From Aquipseudomonas alcaligenes (GTDB lineage: Bacteria; Pseudomonadota; Gammaproteobacteria; Pseudomonadales; Pseudomonadaceae): a DNA stretch of 64,000 bases. The position numbers and the translations under genes are program-made. Of the stretch, positions 54,240-64,000 are shown in pieces. The notes under the pieces were generated by a model. The model saw nothing but the letters and a program-made list of their open reading frames with translations, was not told the origin of the DNA and did not search any database. The stretch's first letter is position 1. Each line of letters starts with the position of its first letter. The stretch is from contig NZ_QJRX01000008.1 of assembly GCF_003205495.1 (NCBI RefSeq), positions 205,763 through 269,762 on the forward strand. Direction: 5' to 3'.

Positions 54240-54724
54240 GCGGCAGGGCCGATCAGGTAGTTGAGCAGCTCCGGTTCGTCGTCCAGGGCGATCTGCCGTA
54301 CCGGCCGCACTAGCTCCGCCAGGACCTGGCGCCAGAAGGCCACGGCCACCCGGTCGTCGGGGTAGCAACGTACCAGCCAGGTCTGCCCGTCGCTCAGCAC
54401 CTGCTGCGCCAGGGCGCGGCCGATGCCCTGGCGGCGGTACTTCTTGAGGATGAACAGGTCGGCGAACTCCAGAGCGTCCAGCCCCGGCAGTTCGCTGCGC
54501 TCGATCAGCAGGAAGCCGGCGATGAAGCCGTCCGCCAGGATCAGGCTGGCGCTCCACTGCGGCTCGTTCCAGTAGCGCCGCAGGTGCGGCTCGTGGACAT
54601 AGAAGCGGCCGTCCGTCTCGACCTCTTCCCCCTCCCAGTCGGAGCTTTCGTAGGCGTAGTACTGGTAGAGGTTGGCGATCAACGGGAGTTGGTCAATGCT
54701 GGTGGGGTGAAGTTCTATCTGCAT
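54233..54724 (-). CDS. GNAT family N-acetyltransferase
   Basis: A 163-residue acetyltransferase (MQIELHPTSIDQLPLIANLY). The acetyl-CoA binding loop is in LFILKKYRRQGIGRALAQQV, and the final strand region is VRQIALDDEPELLNYLIG. The open frame that extends far upstream is an antisense shadow over the next gene, so the start at 54724 is taken. It is convergent with the DUF465 gene. The substrate is unknown. Confidence 0.85.
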   Translation of the reverse strand: MQIELHPTSIDQLPLIANLYQYYAYESSDWEGEEVETDGRFYVHEPHLRRYWNEPQWSASLILADGFIAGFLLIERSELPGLDALEFADLFILKKYRRQGIGRALAQQVLSDGQTWLVRCYPDDRVAVAFWRQVLAELVRPVRQIALDDEPELLNYLIGPAAH

Positions 54725-54778
54725 CAGTGATCCTCGTTCAGGACCCATTATCACCGCTTTGGCGTGGAGGAGGCTTTG

Positions 54779-56260
54779 ATGAAGCTGGCACTGCTGTGGG
54801 CCTCTGTGCTGATGACCTGGTCGCTCACGGCCAGTGGCGAGGTCGGCAGCCTGCCGCCTGCCGAACTGAGCGCGGCGGAGAAGTCCGAAGTGGACGCCAT
54901 GGTGCTGCCGGTGCCGCCGGCCTGGATCGGCGACCTGGATGGCATGCGCGCCAGCCGTACGGTGCGCATCCTGGTGCCGCACAGCAAGACCTTCTATCAG
55001 GTCGACCGCGGTCAGCAGGAAGGCGTGGTCTACGAGTACGGCAAGGCCTTCGAGAAGTGGCTCAACCAGCATCGCCCGCTGGGCCAGAAGTCGCAGCGCT
55101 GGCAGGTGATGTTCATCCCCACCGCGCGCAATGAATTGCTGCCCAAGCTGTTGTCCGGGCACGGCGATATCGCCGCCGGCGGCCTGACCGAGACCGAGGG
55201 GCGACTGAAGACCGTGGATTTCACCGACCCGGTCTATTCCGATATTCGCGAGGCCGTGGTCAGCGGCCCCAGCGGCCCCGTGCTGGAGCGCATCGAGGAT
55301 CTGGCCGGGCAGGAAGTCTATGTACGGCCTTCGAGCAGCTACTTCGAACACCTGGTGCAGCTCAACGAGCGTTTCAGGGCCCAGGGCCTGGAATCGGTCA
55401 AGATCATGCCGGCCAACGAGAACCTGGAGACCGAGGATCTGCTGCAGATGGTCAATGCCGGCCTGTATGGCATCACCGTGGCGGATCGCCATATCGCCAA
55501 CCTGTGGCAGCCGCTGTACAGCGACCTGCGGATTGCCGAGACCTTCTTCCTCAACGAGGGCGGCAAGCTGGGCTGGGCGATCCGCAAGGGCAGCCCGCAG
55601 CTCATGGAGGCGCTGAACACCTTCGGCAAGGGCCACAAGATCGGCACCGAGTTCGGCAACATCATGCTGCGGCGCTATTTCCGCAATAGCGATCGCATCC
55701 TCAATGCCACCTCCGAGGCGGAAATGCGCAAGTTCAAGGCGCTGGTCGGGCTGTTCGAGAAGCACGCCGGCACCTATGAGTTCGATCACCTGCTGCTGAT
55801 GGCCCAGGGCTTCCAGGAGTCGCAGCTGGATCAGGGCGCGCGCAGCCGGGCCGGGGCGGTCGGCGTGATGCAGCTGTTGCCGAGCACGGCCAAGGAGCTG
55901 GGCATCCAGGGTGTAGAGAGCAGTGCCGATCGCAATATCGAAGCCGGCAGCAAGTACCTGCGGCTCATCGCCGACACCTACCTCAAGGACGCCGAGATCA
56001 CCCCGGTCAACCGCCTGCTGCTCAGCTTCGCCGCCTACAACGCCGGCCCCGGCAATCTGATGAAGTTCCGCCGTCTGGCAGAGAAGTCCGGGCTTGACCC
56101 GAATGTCTGGTTCGGCAATGTCGAACAGGCCGCCGCGCGGATCGTCGGGCGCGAGACAGTGGATTACGTGGGCAACATCTACAAGTACTACGTGGTCTAC
56201 AAGCTGGCCGAGCAGAGGCTGCGCGAGCGCCAGGCCGCCGCCCCGCCCGAGCGTCCCTGA
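54779..56260 (+). CDS. MltF-like membrane-bound lytic transglycosylase
   Basis: A 493-residue protein with an exported N-terminus (MKLALLWASVLMTWSLTASG), a periplasmic solute-binding-like domain (about 65-290: VRILVPHSKTFYQVDRGQQEG, GGLTETEGRLKTVDFTDPVY) and a C-terminal SLT domain. The catalytic Glu347 is in GFQESQLDQGARS, followed by GAVGVMQLLP. It would cleave peptidoglycan to 1,6-anhydroMurNAc products. GGAGGAGG precedes the ATG. The order of domains is that of MltF, but I cannot tell whether it is the orthologue or a paralogue. Confidence 0.9.
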   Translation: MKLALLWASVLMTWSLTASGEVGSLPPAELSAAEKSEVDAMVLPVPPAWIGDLDGMRASRTVRILVPHSKTFYQVDRGQQEGVVYEYGKAFEKWLNQHRPLGQKSQRWQVMFIPTARNELLPKLLSGHGDIAAGGLTETEGRLKTVDFTDPVYSDIREAVVSGPSGPVLERIEDLAGQEVYVRPSSSYFEHLVQLNERFRAQGLESVKIMPANENLETEDLLQMVNAGLYGITVADRHIANLWQPLYSDLRIAETFFLNEGGKLGWAIRKGSPQLMEALNTFGKGHKIGTEFGNIMLRRYFRNSDRILNATSEAEMRKFKALVGLFEKHAGTYEFDHLLLMAQGFQESQLDQGARSRAGAVGVMQLLPSTAKELGIQGVESSADRNIEAGSKYLRLIADTYLKDAEITPVNRLLLSFAAYNAGPGNLMKFRRLAEKSGLDPNVWFGNVEQAAARIVGRETVDYVGNIYKYYVVYKLAEQRLRERQAAAPPERP

Positions 56261-56306
56261 ACGCGCCGCGCTATGATCGGCGCTTTTCCAGCGGGCGGAG
56301 AGTTCC

Positions 56307-57674
56307 ATGGCCAAGGCCAAGCGCATGTATGGCTGCACCGAGTGCGGCGCCACCTTTCCCAAGTGGGCCGGGCAATGCGGCGAGTGCGGGGCCTGGAACA
56401 CCCTGACCGAGACCGTGATCGAGAGCGGTGGCGCCGCGGCACCCTCCGGGCGTGGCGGCTGGGCTGGGCAGCAGGCGCAGATCAAGACCCTGGCCGAGGT
56501 CAGCGTCGAGGAGGTGCCGCGCTTCTCCACCGTTTCCGGCGAGCTGGACCGGGTGCTCGGCGGCGGCCTGGTGGACGGCTCGGTGGTGCTGATCGGCGGC
56601 GACCCCGGCATCGGCAAGTCGACCATCCTGCTGCAGACCCTGTGCAATATCGCCCAGAGGCTCCCTGCGCTGTATGTGACCGGCGAGGAATCGCAGCAGC
56701 AGGTGGCCATGCGCGCGCGGCGCCTGGAGTTGCCGCAGGACAAACTCAAGGTGATGACCGAGACCTGCATCGAATCGATCATCGAGGTGGCGCGCCGCGA
56801 GCAACCCAAGGTGATGGTGATCGACTCGATCCAGACCATCTTCACCGAGCAGCTGCAATCCGCCCCCGGCGGCGTGGCCCAGGTGCGCGAGAGCGCGGCG
56901 CTGCTGGTGCGCTACGCCAAGCAGAGTGGCACGGCGATCTTCCTGGTCGGCCACGTGACCAAGGAAGGCGCCCTGGCCGGCCCGCGCGTGCTGGAGCATA
57001 TGGTCGACACGGTCTTGTACTTCGAGGGTGAGTCCGACGGCCGCCTGCGCCTGCTGCGCGCGGTGAAGAACCGCTTCGGCGCGGTCAACGAGCTGGGCGT
57101 GTTCGGCATGACCGACAAGGGCCTCAAGGAAGTCACCAACCCCTCGGCGATCTTCCTCACCCGCGCCCAGGAAGCGGTGCCCGGCAGCGTGGTGATGGCC
57201 ACCTGGGAAGGTACCCGGCCGATGCTGGTGGAGGTGCAGGCGCTGGTCGACACCAGCCATATGGCCAACCCCAAGCGCGTCACCCTGGGCCTGGACCAGA
57301 ACCGCCTGGCCATGCTGCTGGCCGTGCTGCACCGGCATGGCGGCATCCCCACCTACGACCAGGACGTGTTCCTCAACGTGGTCGGCGGGGTCAAGGTGCT
57401 GGAGACTGCTTCCGACCTCGCGCTGATGGCGGCTGTGATCTCCAGCCTGCGCAACCGCCCGCTGCCGCACGACCTGCTGGTGTTCGGCGAGATCGGCCTG
57501 TCCGGCGAGATCCGCCCGGTGCCGAGCGGCCAGGAGCGCCTCAAGGAAGCCGCCAAGCACGGCTTCAAGCGCGCCATCGTGCCCAAGGGCAATGCGCCCA
57601 AGGAATCGCCGAAGGGCCTGCAGGTGATCGCCGTGACGCGCCTGGAGCAGGCGCTGGACGCGTTGTTCGAGTAA
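56307..57674 (+). CDS. radA: DNA repair protein RadA (Sms)
   Basis: A 455-residue RecA-like helicase that drives branch migration in recombinational repair. The N-terminal zinc finger is Cys10-Cys13-Cys24-Cys27 (YGCTECGATFPKW). Walker A is GGDPGIGKST near residue 97, the RadA motif KNRFGAVNE follows, and the C-terminal Lon-protease-like domain begins at about 330. AGAG precedes the ATG. A TATGAT -10-like element lies at 56272-56277 in the short gap after the transglycosylase gene. Confidence 0.96.
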   Translation: MAKAKRMYGCTECGATFPKWAGQCGECGAWNTLTETVIESGGAAAPSGRGGWAGQQAQIKTLAEVSVEEVPRFSTVSGELDRVLGGGLVDGSVVLIGGDPGIGKSTILLQTLCNIAQRLPALYVTGEESQQQVAMRARRLELPQDKLKVMTETCIESIIEVARREQPKVMVIDSIQTIFTEQLQSAPGGVAQVRESAALLVRYAKQSGTAIFLVGHVTKEGALAGPRVLEHMVDTVLYFEGESDGRLRLLRAVKNRFGAVNELGVFGMTDKGLKEVTNPSAIFLTRAQEAVPGSVVMATWEGTRPMLVEVQALVDTSHMANPKRVTLGLDQNRLAMLLAVLHRHGGIPTYDQDVFLNVVGGVKVLETASDLALMAAVISSLRNRPLPHDLLVFGEIGLSGEIRPVPSGQERLKEAAKHGFKRAIVPKGNAPKESPKGLQVIAVTRLEQALDALFE

Positions 57675-57786
57675 GGCCCTGCGGCGCTCTGTCGCTGTTT
57701 CGCCCTGGCCGCCTTTGCCGCAGGTCAATTATTCGGCACTGGCCGAGCGCGAGCATGGCGTCATGTTCATGACAAGGAGATGGCCC

Positions 57787-57945
57787 ATGTTCCTGTTCTT
57801 CGACTTCTTCGCCAGAACCCTCAACTACGAGCCTGGGCGCCCGTGCGACAGCATCGAACAGCGCCGCGAGGCAAGCCTGGGCGCGCGTCGGGTACAGGCC
57901 CGGCGCTGGTGGCAGAAGCCGGTGGCCGCGCCGCGCCAGCGCTAG
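57787..57945 (+). CDS. Small 52-residue hypothetical protein
   Basis: A short gene after radA. AAGGAG (57774-57779) lies 7 bases before the ATG at 57787. The product begins MFLFFDFFARTLNYEPGRPC, then SIEQRREASLGARRVQARRW, a hydrophobic start followed by an arginine-rich tail. I do not recognise a family. The well-placed ribosome binding site argues for real translation. It is convergent with mapZ 36 bases away. Confidence 0.55.
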   Translation: MFLFFDFFARTLNYEPGRPCDSIEQRREASLGARRVQARRWWQKPVAAPRQR

Positions 57946-57981
57946 GTGGGGAGCAAGGCGCCGGCCTGGTGGCCGGTGCGC

Positions 57982-58353
57982 TCAGTCTTCCTCGCCGAGG
58001 GCGGCCAGTTCGCGCTCCAGCAGGCTTTCGTCGCCCAGGTTGAGCTCCACCAGGCGGCGCAGGTGGCTGATCGATTCCAGGTCGATATGCCGGCAGACGA
58101 AGCCGAGCAGGTCGTCGCGGGTGCGGGTCAGCACCACTTCCATCTGCAGGCGGGTCTCGGCATCCAGGTTGATGGTGGCGTCGAACGGCAGGTGCGGATC
58201 GCCGTTCCAGTCACGCGGGCGTTTGACCAGCAAGCCCTTGAGCGACACATCGTGCAGCGCAACCGTCCAGCGCCGCTCACCCTGGGCGAGCTCGGTGGCG
58301 GCGTCGAAGGCGATGCGCTGGAAGCGCCGACGCTCGGTGGTCGTATCACTCAT
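57982..58353 (-). CDS. mapZ: PilZ-domain cyclic-di-GMP receptor MapZ
   Basis: A 123-residue PilZ protein. The cyclic-di-GMP binding motifs are [10 protein letters not shown] (RxxxR type, near residues 7-16) and DVSLKGLLV (D/NxSxxG), and the C-terminus [20 protein letters not shown] matches the P. aeruginosa PA4608/MapZ protein that binds the chemotaxis methyltransferase CheR1. It is therefore expected to link cyclic-di-GMP to chemotaxis. It is followed downstream by no other gene on this strand and is convergent with the small ORF after radA. Confidence 0.92.
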   Translation of the reverse strand: MSDTTTERRRFQRIAFDAATELAQGERRWTVALHDVSLKGLLVKRPRDWNGDPHLPFDATINLDAETRLQMEVVLTRTRDDLLGFVCRHIDLESISHLRRLVELNLGDESLLERELAALGEED

Positions 58354-58425
58354 GACGGGTTTCCTCTGTGGTTTTGTCCACTATAGCCAAGCCTCGCCCC
58401 GGATGCTCTGCCGGCCGCCGATACG

Positions 58426-58452
58426 AAAAAGCCCGGCGGGTGCCGGGCTTTT
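58426..58452. terminator. Terminator of glyA (bidirectional form)
   Basis: GCCCGGC (58431-58437) and GCCGGGC (58442-58448) form the stem around GGGT, with a run of A on the left and of T on the right. On the minus strand it follows the glyA stop by about 16 bases. Confidence 0.85.
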
Positions 58453-58467
58453 CCTGTCGCGTCAGGC

Positions 58468-59721
<1,254 letters not shown>

Positions 59722-59765
59722 GGTGGTCACCTGATCTATCAGCGGGCGGTAAAAGGGAGGCGCGC

Positions 59766-59771
59766 ATTCTA
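59766..59771 (-). promoter_or_regulatory. Candidate -10 element for glyA
   Basis: TAGAAT on the minus strand at 59766-59771 would give a leader of about 40 bases before glyA. No good -35 is visible at the usual spacing. Confidence 0.4.
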
Positions 59772-59851
59772 CCCGATGTGCCGCGCCCTGGCACATGAAA
59801 GGCGGTCAAGTGGCGGACAAGCGGTGTTCACCCTGCGCCGGCGCGGGCCGT

Positions 59852-62800
59852 TCAGCTGAGCACGAACAGGGCGTTGCCGCCGAACAGCGCCTCGAACTGG
59901 GCGGCCGCCATGGGCTTGCCGAACAGGTAGCCCTGCACCTCGTCGCAGCCGTGCTCGCGCAGGAAGTCCAGCTGCTCCTGGGTCTCCACGCCCTCGGCGA
60001 TCACCGCCAGGTTCAGGCTGTGGGCCATGGCGATGATGGCGCGGGCGATCTGCGCGTCCTGCTCGCCGCCGGGCACCCCGTCGACGAAGCTGCGGTCGAT
60101 CTTCAGCACGTCGATGGGGAACTGCTTGAGGTAGTTGAGCGAGCTGTAGCCGGTGCCGAAGTCGTCCACCGCGATGCACAGGCCGAGCTTCTTCAGGCTG
60201 GTCAGCATCTGCAGGGTCTCGCCGACGTCGCGCATCAGGATCGACTCGGTCAGCTCCAGCTCCAGGCAGGCCGGCGGCAGGCCGCTGTCACGCAGGATGC
60301 GGGAGATGCGCATGCCCAACTGGCCGTCGCCGAACTGGCGGGCCGACAGGTTCACCGAGACCTTGGGCACGCGCACCCGGGCCTCGTGCCAGGCCTTGAG
60401 CTGGCGGCAGGCCTCGGTGATCACCCAGTCGCCGACCTGGACGATCAGGCCCAGCTCCTCCAGTACCGGGATGAACTCGTTGGGTGCCACCAGGCCACGG
60501 CGCGGATGGCTCCAGCGCAGCAGCGCCTCGACGCCGGTCAGGCGCTTGCCATCGCCGGACAACTGCGGCTGGTAGTAGAGCTGGAACTGGCCCTGCTCCA
60601 GGGCGTGGCGCAGGTCGCTCTCCAGTTCCAGGCGCTGCAGCGCGGTGGCGTTCATCTCCGCCTGGTAGAACTGGAAGTTGTTCTTGCCGCGCTCCTTGGC
60701 GTGGTACATGGCGGTGTCGGCGTTCTTCATCAGCTGGCTCAGCTCGTCGCCGTCCTGGGGTGCCAGGGCGATGCCGATGGAGGCGGTGACGAAGAACTCG
60801 CGGCCCTGCAGGACGAACGGTTGGGCTAGGCTTGCGAGGATCTGCTCGGCCACGTGGATGGCCCGGTTCAGCGCGCCCTCGCGGGTGTTGCGCGGTTGCA
60901 GCAGCAGGGTGAACTCGTCGCCGCCCATGCGCGCCACCGTGTCGTCCTCGGCGACGCAGGCGGCCAGGCGCACGGCCACGTCCTTGAGCATGCGGTCGCC
61001 GGCGGCATGGCCGAGGGAGTCGTTGATCGGCTTGAAGCGGTCGAGGTCGAGGAACATCAGCACCACCCACTCGGCGTGCCGTTCGGCGTGCTGCAGGGCG
61101 GTGTGCAGGCGGTCCTGGAACAGGGTGCGGTTGGGCAGCAGGGTCAGGGCGTCGTAGTAGGCCAGGCGGTGGATGCGCTGCTCGCTGGCCTTGCGCTCGC
61201 TGATGTCGTTGAAGAAGCACACGTAGCTGACCAGGTCGCCGTCGTCGTCCTGCACCGCGGTGATGCCGACCCAGGCCGGGTACTGCTCGCCGTTCCTGCG
61301 CTTGAGCCACAGCTCGCCTTCCCAGCTGCCCTGCTGGTTGAGCTGGGCGAGGATGTAGGTGAGCTGCGCCGCCTGCTGGCGGTCCGCGGTGAGCATGCGC
61401 GGCAGCTGGTCGAGCACCTCGGCGCCGGCGTAGCCGGTGATGCGCTGGAAGGTTTCGTTGATGCGCACGATGTAGCCGGCCGGGTCGGTGACCAGGATGG
61501 CCGCGGTGGAGTGCTCGAACACCGTGGCGGCCATGCGCAGGTCGCGCTCGGCGCGGCGCTGCTGGGTGATGTCGCGGCCGATGCCGAGTACGCCCTCGAA
61601 GCGCTCCTGCTCGTCCCACATCAGGGTCAGGCGCATCTCCACGGTGATCTTGCGGCCGTCGGCGCGCAGGCAGTCGAAGACGAAGGGCTTGCCGCTCAGG
61701 CGTTCCTGCAGGCCGAGCAGCTTGTCGTGCTCGCCGAGGGATTGGCGCAGCTCCTCGATCAGCTGCAGCAGGCTGGCCAGCTGGCGCGGGTTGGCCACGG
61801 TGCCGAGCAGGCCGTTCTCCAGCAGCCATTCCGGGCTGTAGCCGAAGAAGGCCTGCGACGAGGGGCTGACGTAGTTGATCTGCAGCTCGCTGTTGCTGGA
61901 CAGGATCACGTCGCTGATGCTTTCCGCCAGCAGGCGGTAGCGCCGTTCGCTGTCGCGCAGGCTGGCCTGGGCGGCGATCTCGCCGGTGATGTCCTTGGCC
62001 ACGCCGATCAGACGGCTGACCCGGCCGTGGCGGTCGCGGCTGAGGGCGTGCTCGCGGATCTCGAACCAGTGCCAGCTGCCGTCGCGGTGCTGCCAGCGCA
62101 GCTGGCACTGCAGCAGCTGGCCATTGCCGACCACCTTCTGCAGGTTGCGCATGCGCTGGTACAGCTCGACGTCGTCCGGGTGGAGGATCTTCTCCCACAA
62201 CCTGTCGCCCAGCTGGCGCAGCTCTTCCTTGCTGTAGCCGAGGTCGGGCCCCAGGCGGTTGTTGCTGAACAGCACCCGCAGGTTGCTCATGTCGTGCACG
62301 TAGAGGGTGTCCGGCACCGCACGCAGCACGTCGGACCAGAAGCGTTCGCGCTCGACCAGCGACAGCTCGACGCGCTTGCGGCTGGTGATGTCGTGGATGC
62401 TCAGGGTCACCGCGCGCAGCTCCTCGCGCCGGCGCGGCAGCTGCAGGGTCAGCCAGAGATAGCGCTCGTGCCCCTGCGGGGTCTTCATGCGGCTCTCGAC
62501 CATCATGTCGCGGTTGCCGTCGAGCAGGGCGCAGATCAGTGCATGGCGCGAGCCGCCCGGGCGCAGCGGGCTGCCGCCGATCAGGTGGCCCCAGACCTCG
62601 TCCGGGCTGTCCAGGCCGAGCAGCTGCAGCGCCACCCGGTTGACCTCGCTGACGCGCACCTGCCCGAGCAGCTCGGCATGACGCCGTTCGTCCTGCTCCA
62701 GCCAGGGCAGCAGCTGGGCGCTGTGGCGCAGGCCCTGTGCCTCGAGGTAGTCGCGCAGGTCGAACAGGTCGAGCACGCACAGCGCCACACCGCTGCCCTC

Positions 62801-64000
62801 GAAGATGTCCTGGTAGCGCCGGCGAGTGTCCTGCAGCACGCGCAGGTTCTGCTGGCGCTCGGTGACGTCGCGCAGCACCCAGGCCCGGCCGGGCTCGGGG
62901 TTGTCGGTGTAGAGGGCGTGGCAGGTGGCGTCGAACAGGCGGGTGCGGCCGTCCTGCAGCAGCTCGATGGGCTCGCCCTGCTCGTGGAAGCTGTTGTCCA
63001 GCCAGGGTTTGAGTGCCGGCAGCAGCTCCAGCAGGTGCATCTGGCTGGCGCCGGCCAGGTCCAGGCCGAACATCTGTTCGGCACGCGGGTTGAGGTAGCT
63101 GATGCGACCGTCCGGCTGGGTGACCAGCACGCATTCGTCGATGGCGCCGAGGGCGCCGATGGCGTCCTCCAGGGAGCGCCGCGACAGCGCATGGTAGGCG
63201 TGCAGGCTGCGCTGTTCGCGCAGCAGGCCGAACAGGGCGAGCAGGGCCAGGGCGGCGCAGAGAATGAACAGCAGCAGCTTGCCGGCCTGCAGGGGCAGCA
63301 ACTCGCTGCGCAGGCGCGCGGCATCGAACAATGCCTCGATGCGCCAGTCGCTGCCGGCCACGGGCAGCTGGGCGATGCTCTGTTGCCGGCTGCTGGCGCG
63401 CTGCTCGGTCGTCGCTGCCGGCAGGCGCAGCAGCGTCTGTGCACTGTGTACGTCCTGCAGCAACCAGGGCAGGTCGGCCGGTTGTTGCGGCAGCCAGTTG
63501 CCCAGGGCCGCCGGGCGCAGGCGGACCAGCCAGCTGCCCGCGGCCTGCGGCTGGGCCAGGCGCAGCAGGATCAGCCCGCCGGCCTGCGCCGAGTAGGTGT
63601 AGTGATAGGGCTGGCGCGCAGATTGGGCCAGGTCGCTGCTGCCCGGGGCGCTGTCGGCCAGCACCCGGCCACTGGCGTCCAACCAGGCCAGGCTGTGCAG
63701 TGCCGGGTAGATGCCGCGCAGATTCTGCAGCAGCTGCGGCAGCCCGGCAGCTGGCGGCGGCGTGGCCGCGTGGCTGGCCAGGAAGGCCTGTCCGGCTTCG
63801 GCCTTGAGCCGCAGCACCAGGGACAGGTGATCGCGCAGCTGGCTGGCATGCTCGAGGCTGCGCTGGCGCTGGCCATCTTCGAGCTGCCGCGTCTCCTGGT
63901 GCAGCTGCCACAGCAGCAGGCCCAGCATCAACGCCACCAGCAACGCCAGGGCACCCTTCAGCGAGCCGCGCGCGGGGCGGGCGAGCGGGTCGCTGAAGGG
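59852..64000 (-). CDS. morA: MorA-like GGDEF-EAL sensor protein, 5' end beyond the window
   Basis: A cyclic-di-GMP enzyme; 1382 residues are visible and the frame stays open to position 64000, so the true start is outside. A membrane segment (LLVALMLGLLLWQL) leads a periplasmic part, a second membrane segment near residue 230, then several PAS domains (HDITSRKRVELSLVERER, DVTERQQNLRVLQ, GIGRDITQQRRAERDL). A GGDEF domain (RMGGDEFTLL) and an EAL domain (GVEALLRWSHPRRG, DDFGTGYSSLNYLKQ, IAEGVETQEQLDFL) follow. The RxxD inhibitory site is absent (AEDD in its place). MorA controls flagellar timing, motility and biofilm in Pseudomonas. It follows glyA upstream by about 130 bases. Confidence 0.93.
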   Translation of the reverse strand, partial: PFSDPLARPARGSLKGALALLVALMLGLLLWQLHQETRQLEDGQRQRSLEHASQLRDHLSLVLRLKAEAGQAFLASHAATPPPAAGLPQLLQNLRGIYPALHSLAWLDASGRVLADSAPGSSDLAQSARQPYHYTYSAQAGGLILLRLAQPQAAGSWLVRLRPAALGNWLPQQPADLPWLLQDVHSAQTLLRLPAATTEQRASSRQQSIAQLPVAGSDWRIEALFDAARLRSELLPLQAGKLLLFILCAALALLALFGLLREQRSLHAYHALSRRSLEDAIGALGAIDECVLVTQPDGRISYLNPRAEQMFGLDLAGASQMHLLELLPALKPWLDNSFHEQGEPIELLQDGRTRLFDATCHALYTDNPEPGRAWVLRDVTERQQNLRVLQDTRRRYQDIFEGSGVALCVLDLFDLRDYLEAQGLRHSAQLLPWLEQDERRHAELLGQVRVSEVNRVALQLLGLDSPDEVWGHLIGGSPLRPGGSRHALICALLDGNRDMMVESRMKTPQGHERYLWLTLQLPRRREELRAVTLSIHDITSRKRVELSLVERERFWSDVLRAVPDTLYVHDMSNLRVLFSNNRLGPDLGYSKEELRQLGDRLWEKILHPDDVELYQRMRNLQKVVGNGQLLQCQLRWQHRDGSWHWFEIREHALSRDRHGRVSRLIGVAKDITGEIAAQASLRDSERRYRLLAESISDVILSSNSELQINYVSPSSQAFFGYSPEWLLENGLLGTVANPRQLASLLQLIEELRQSLGEHDKLLGLQERLSGKPFVFDCLRADGRKITVEMRLTLMWDEQERFEGVLGIGRDITQQRRAERDLRMAATVFEHSTAAILVTDPAGYIVRINETFQRITGYAGAEVLDQLPRMLTADRQQAAQLTYILAQLNQQGSWEGELWLKRRNGEQYPAWVGITAVQDDDGDLVSYVCFFNDISERKASEQRIHRLAYYDALTLLPNRTLFQDRLHTALQHAERHAEWVVLMFLDLDRFKPINDSLGHAAGDRMLKDVAVRLAACVAEDDTVARMGGDEFTLLLQPRNTREGALNRAIHVAEQILASLAQPFVLQGREFFVTASIGIALAPQDGDELSQLMKNADTAMYHAKERGKNNFQFYQAEMNATALQRLELESDLRHALEQGQFQLYYQPQLSGDGKRLTGVEALLRWSHPRRGLVAPNEFIPVLEELGLIVQVGDWVITEACRQLKAWHEARVRVPKVSVNLSARQFGDGQLGMRISRILRDSGLPPACLELELTESILMRDVGETLQMLTSLKKLGLCIAVDDFGTGYSSLNYLKQFPIDVLKIDRSFVDGVPGGEQDAQIARAIIAMAHSLNLAVIAEGVETQEQLDFLREHGCDEVQGYLFGKPMAAAQFEALFGGNALFVLS

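Noticed and set aside
54233..56845. 870-codon open frame on the minus strand covering the transglycosylase and part of radA
   Set aside because: Only its last 163 codons encode a recognisable protein (GNAT). The rest is antisense to two clear genes and is an effect of high GC.
60288..63911. 1207-codon frame overlapping morA on the same strand
   Set aside because: Proline/arginine-rich out-of-frame shadow; morA has intact PAS, GGDEF and EAL motifs.

Overview
The window is a chromosomal segment of a high-GC gammaproteobacterium, almost certainly a Pseudomonas. The evidence is gene order and near-identity of recognisable proteins. The run rnr-rlmB-rpsF-rpsR-DUF2232-rplI-dnaB-alr-(7TM diguanylate cyclase)-ygiQ matches what I recall of the PA4937-PA4928 stretch of P. 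aeruginosa. The run fpr ... mscL ... radA-mapZ-glyA-morA matches PA4615-PA4601. No phage, insertion sequence, CRISPR array or rRNA was found.

Layout. 1-3718: a TolC-type outer-membrane channel and a methyl-accepting chemotaxis protein. 3783-4194: two identical tRNA-Leu(CAG) genes on the minus strand with their own promoter and terminator. 4297-12452: rnr and rlmB, the S6/S18/L9 ribosomal operon, dnaB and alr. 12459-16859: a membrane diguanylate cyclase and the radical-SAM protein YgiQ, divergent from each other. 17145-23975: a three-gene transglutaminase / circularly permuted ATP-grasp-alpha-E / transglutaminase operon. 24131-25862: a compact, translationally coupled PAAR / lipase / lipoprotein cassette that looks like an orphan type VI secretion effector-immunity module. 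25917-33521: accessory metabolism (HI0933-type flavoprotein, a DUF429 fusion, an HDAC-like hydrolase, then GNAT / tandem nitroreductase / TesB / HAD on the plus strand, and a small P-loop kinase). 33539-36528: a very-long-chain acyl-CoA synthetase divergent from an AraC regulator. 36583-45618: small metabolic and metal genes (YpfJ, DUF411, DUF4345, TrmA, an NCS2 purine permease, YajL-like, a SecD-like lipoprotein, a MerR/CDF metal module with DUF3703, GST, DoxX, LysR). 45615-48168: a cyanide-insensitive bd-type oxidase operon (cioA-cioB-DUF2474) behind an ANR box. 48393-64000: rlmG, fpr, a TerC/CBS membrane protein, mscL, a stand-alone EAL protein, two DUF465 proteins, GNAT, an MltF-like transglycosylase, radA, mapZ, glyA and the 5'-truncated morA.

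How the genes work together. The left third is housekeeping translation and replication. The right end is rich in cyclic-di-GMP functions: EAL, PilZ and GGDEF-EAL proteins there, plus the diguanylate cyclase at 12.4-14.4 kb. Two ANR/FNR-type half-site pairs (upstream of cioA and near the DUF465 pair) point to oxygen-dependent control. The most interesting accessory units are the PAAR-lipase-lipoprotein cassette, the uncharacterised transglutaminase/ATP-grasp operon, the DUF429 fusion with a possible internal start, and a 49-codon upstream ORF overlapping the TerC gene. Two families of dispersed palindromic repeats sit in the intergenic spaces.
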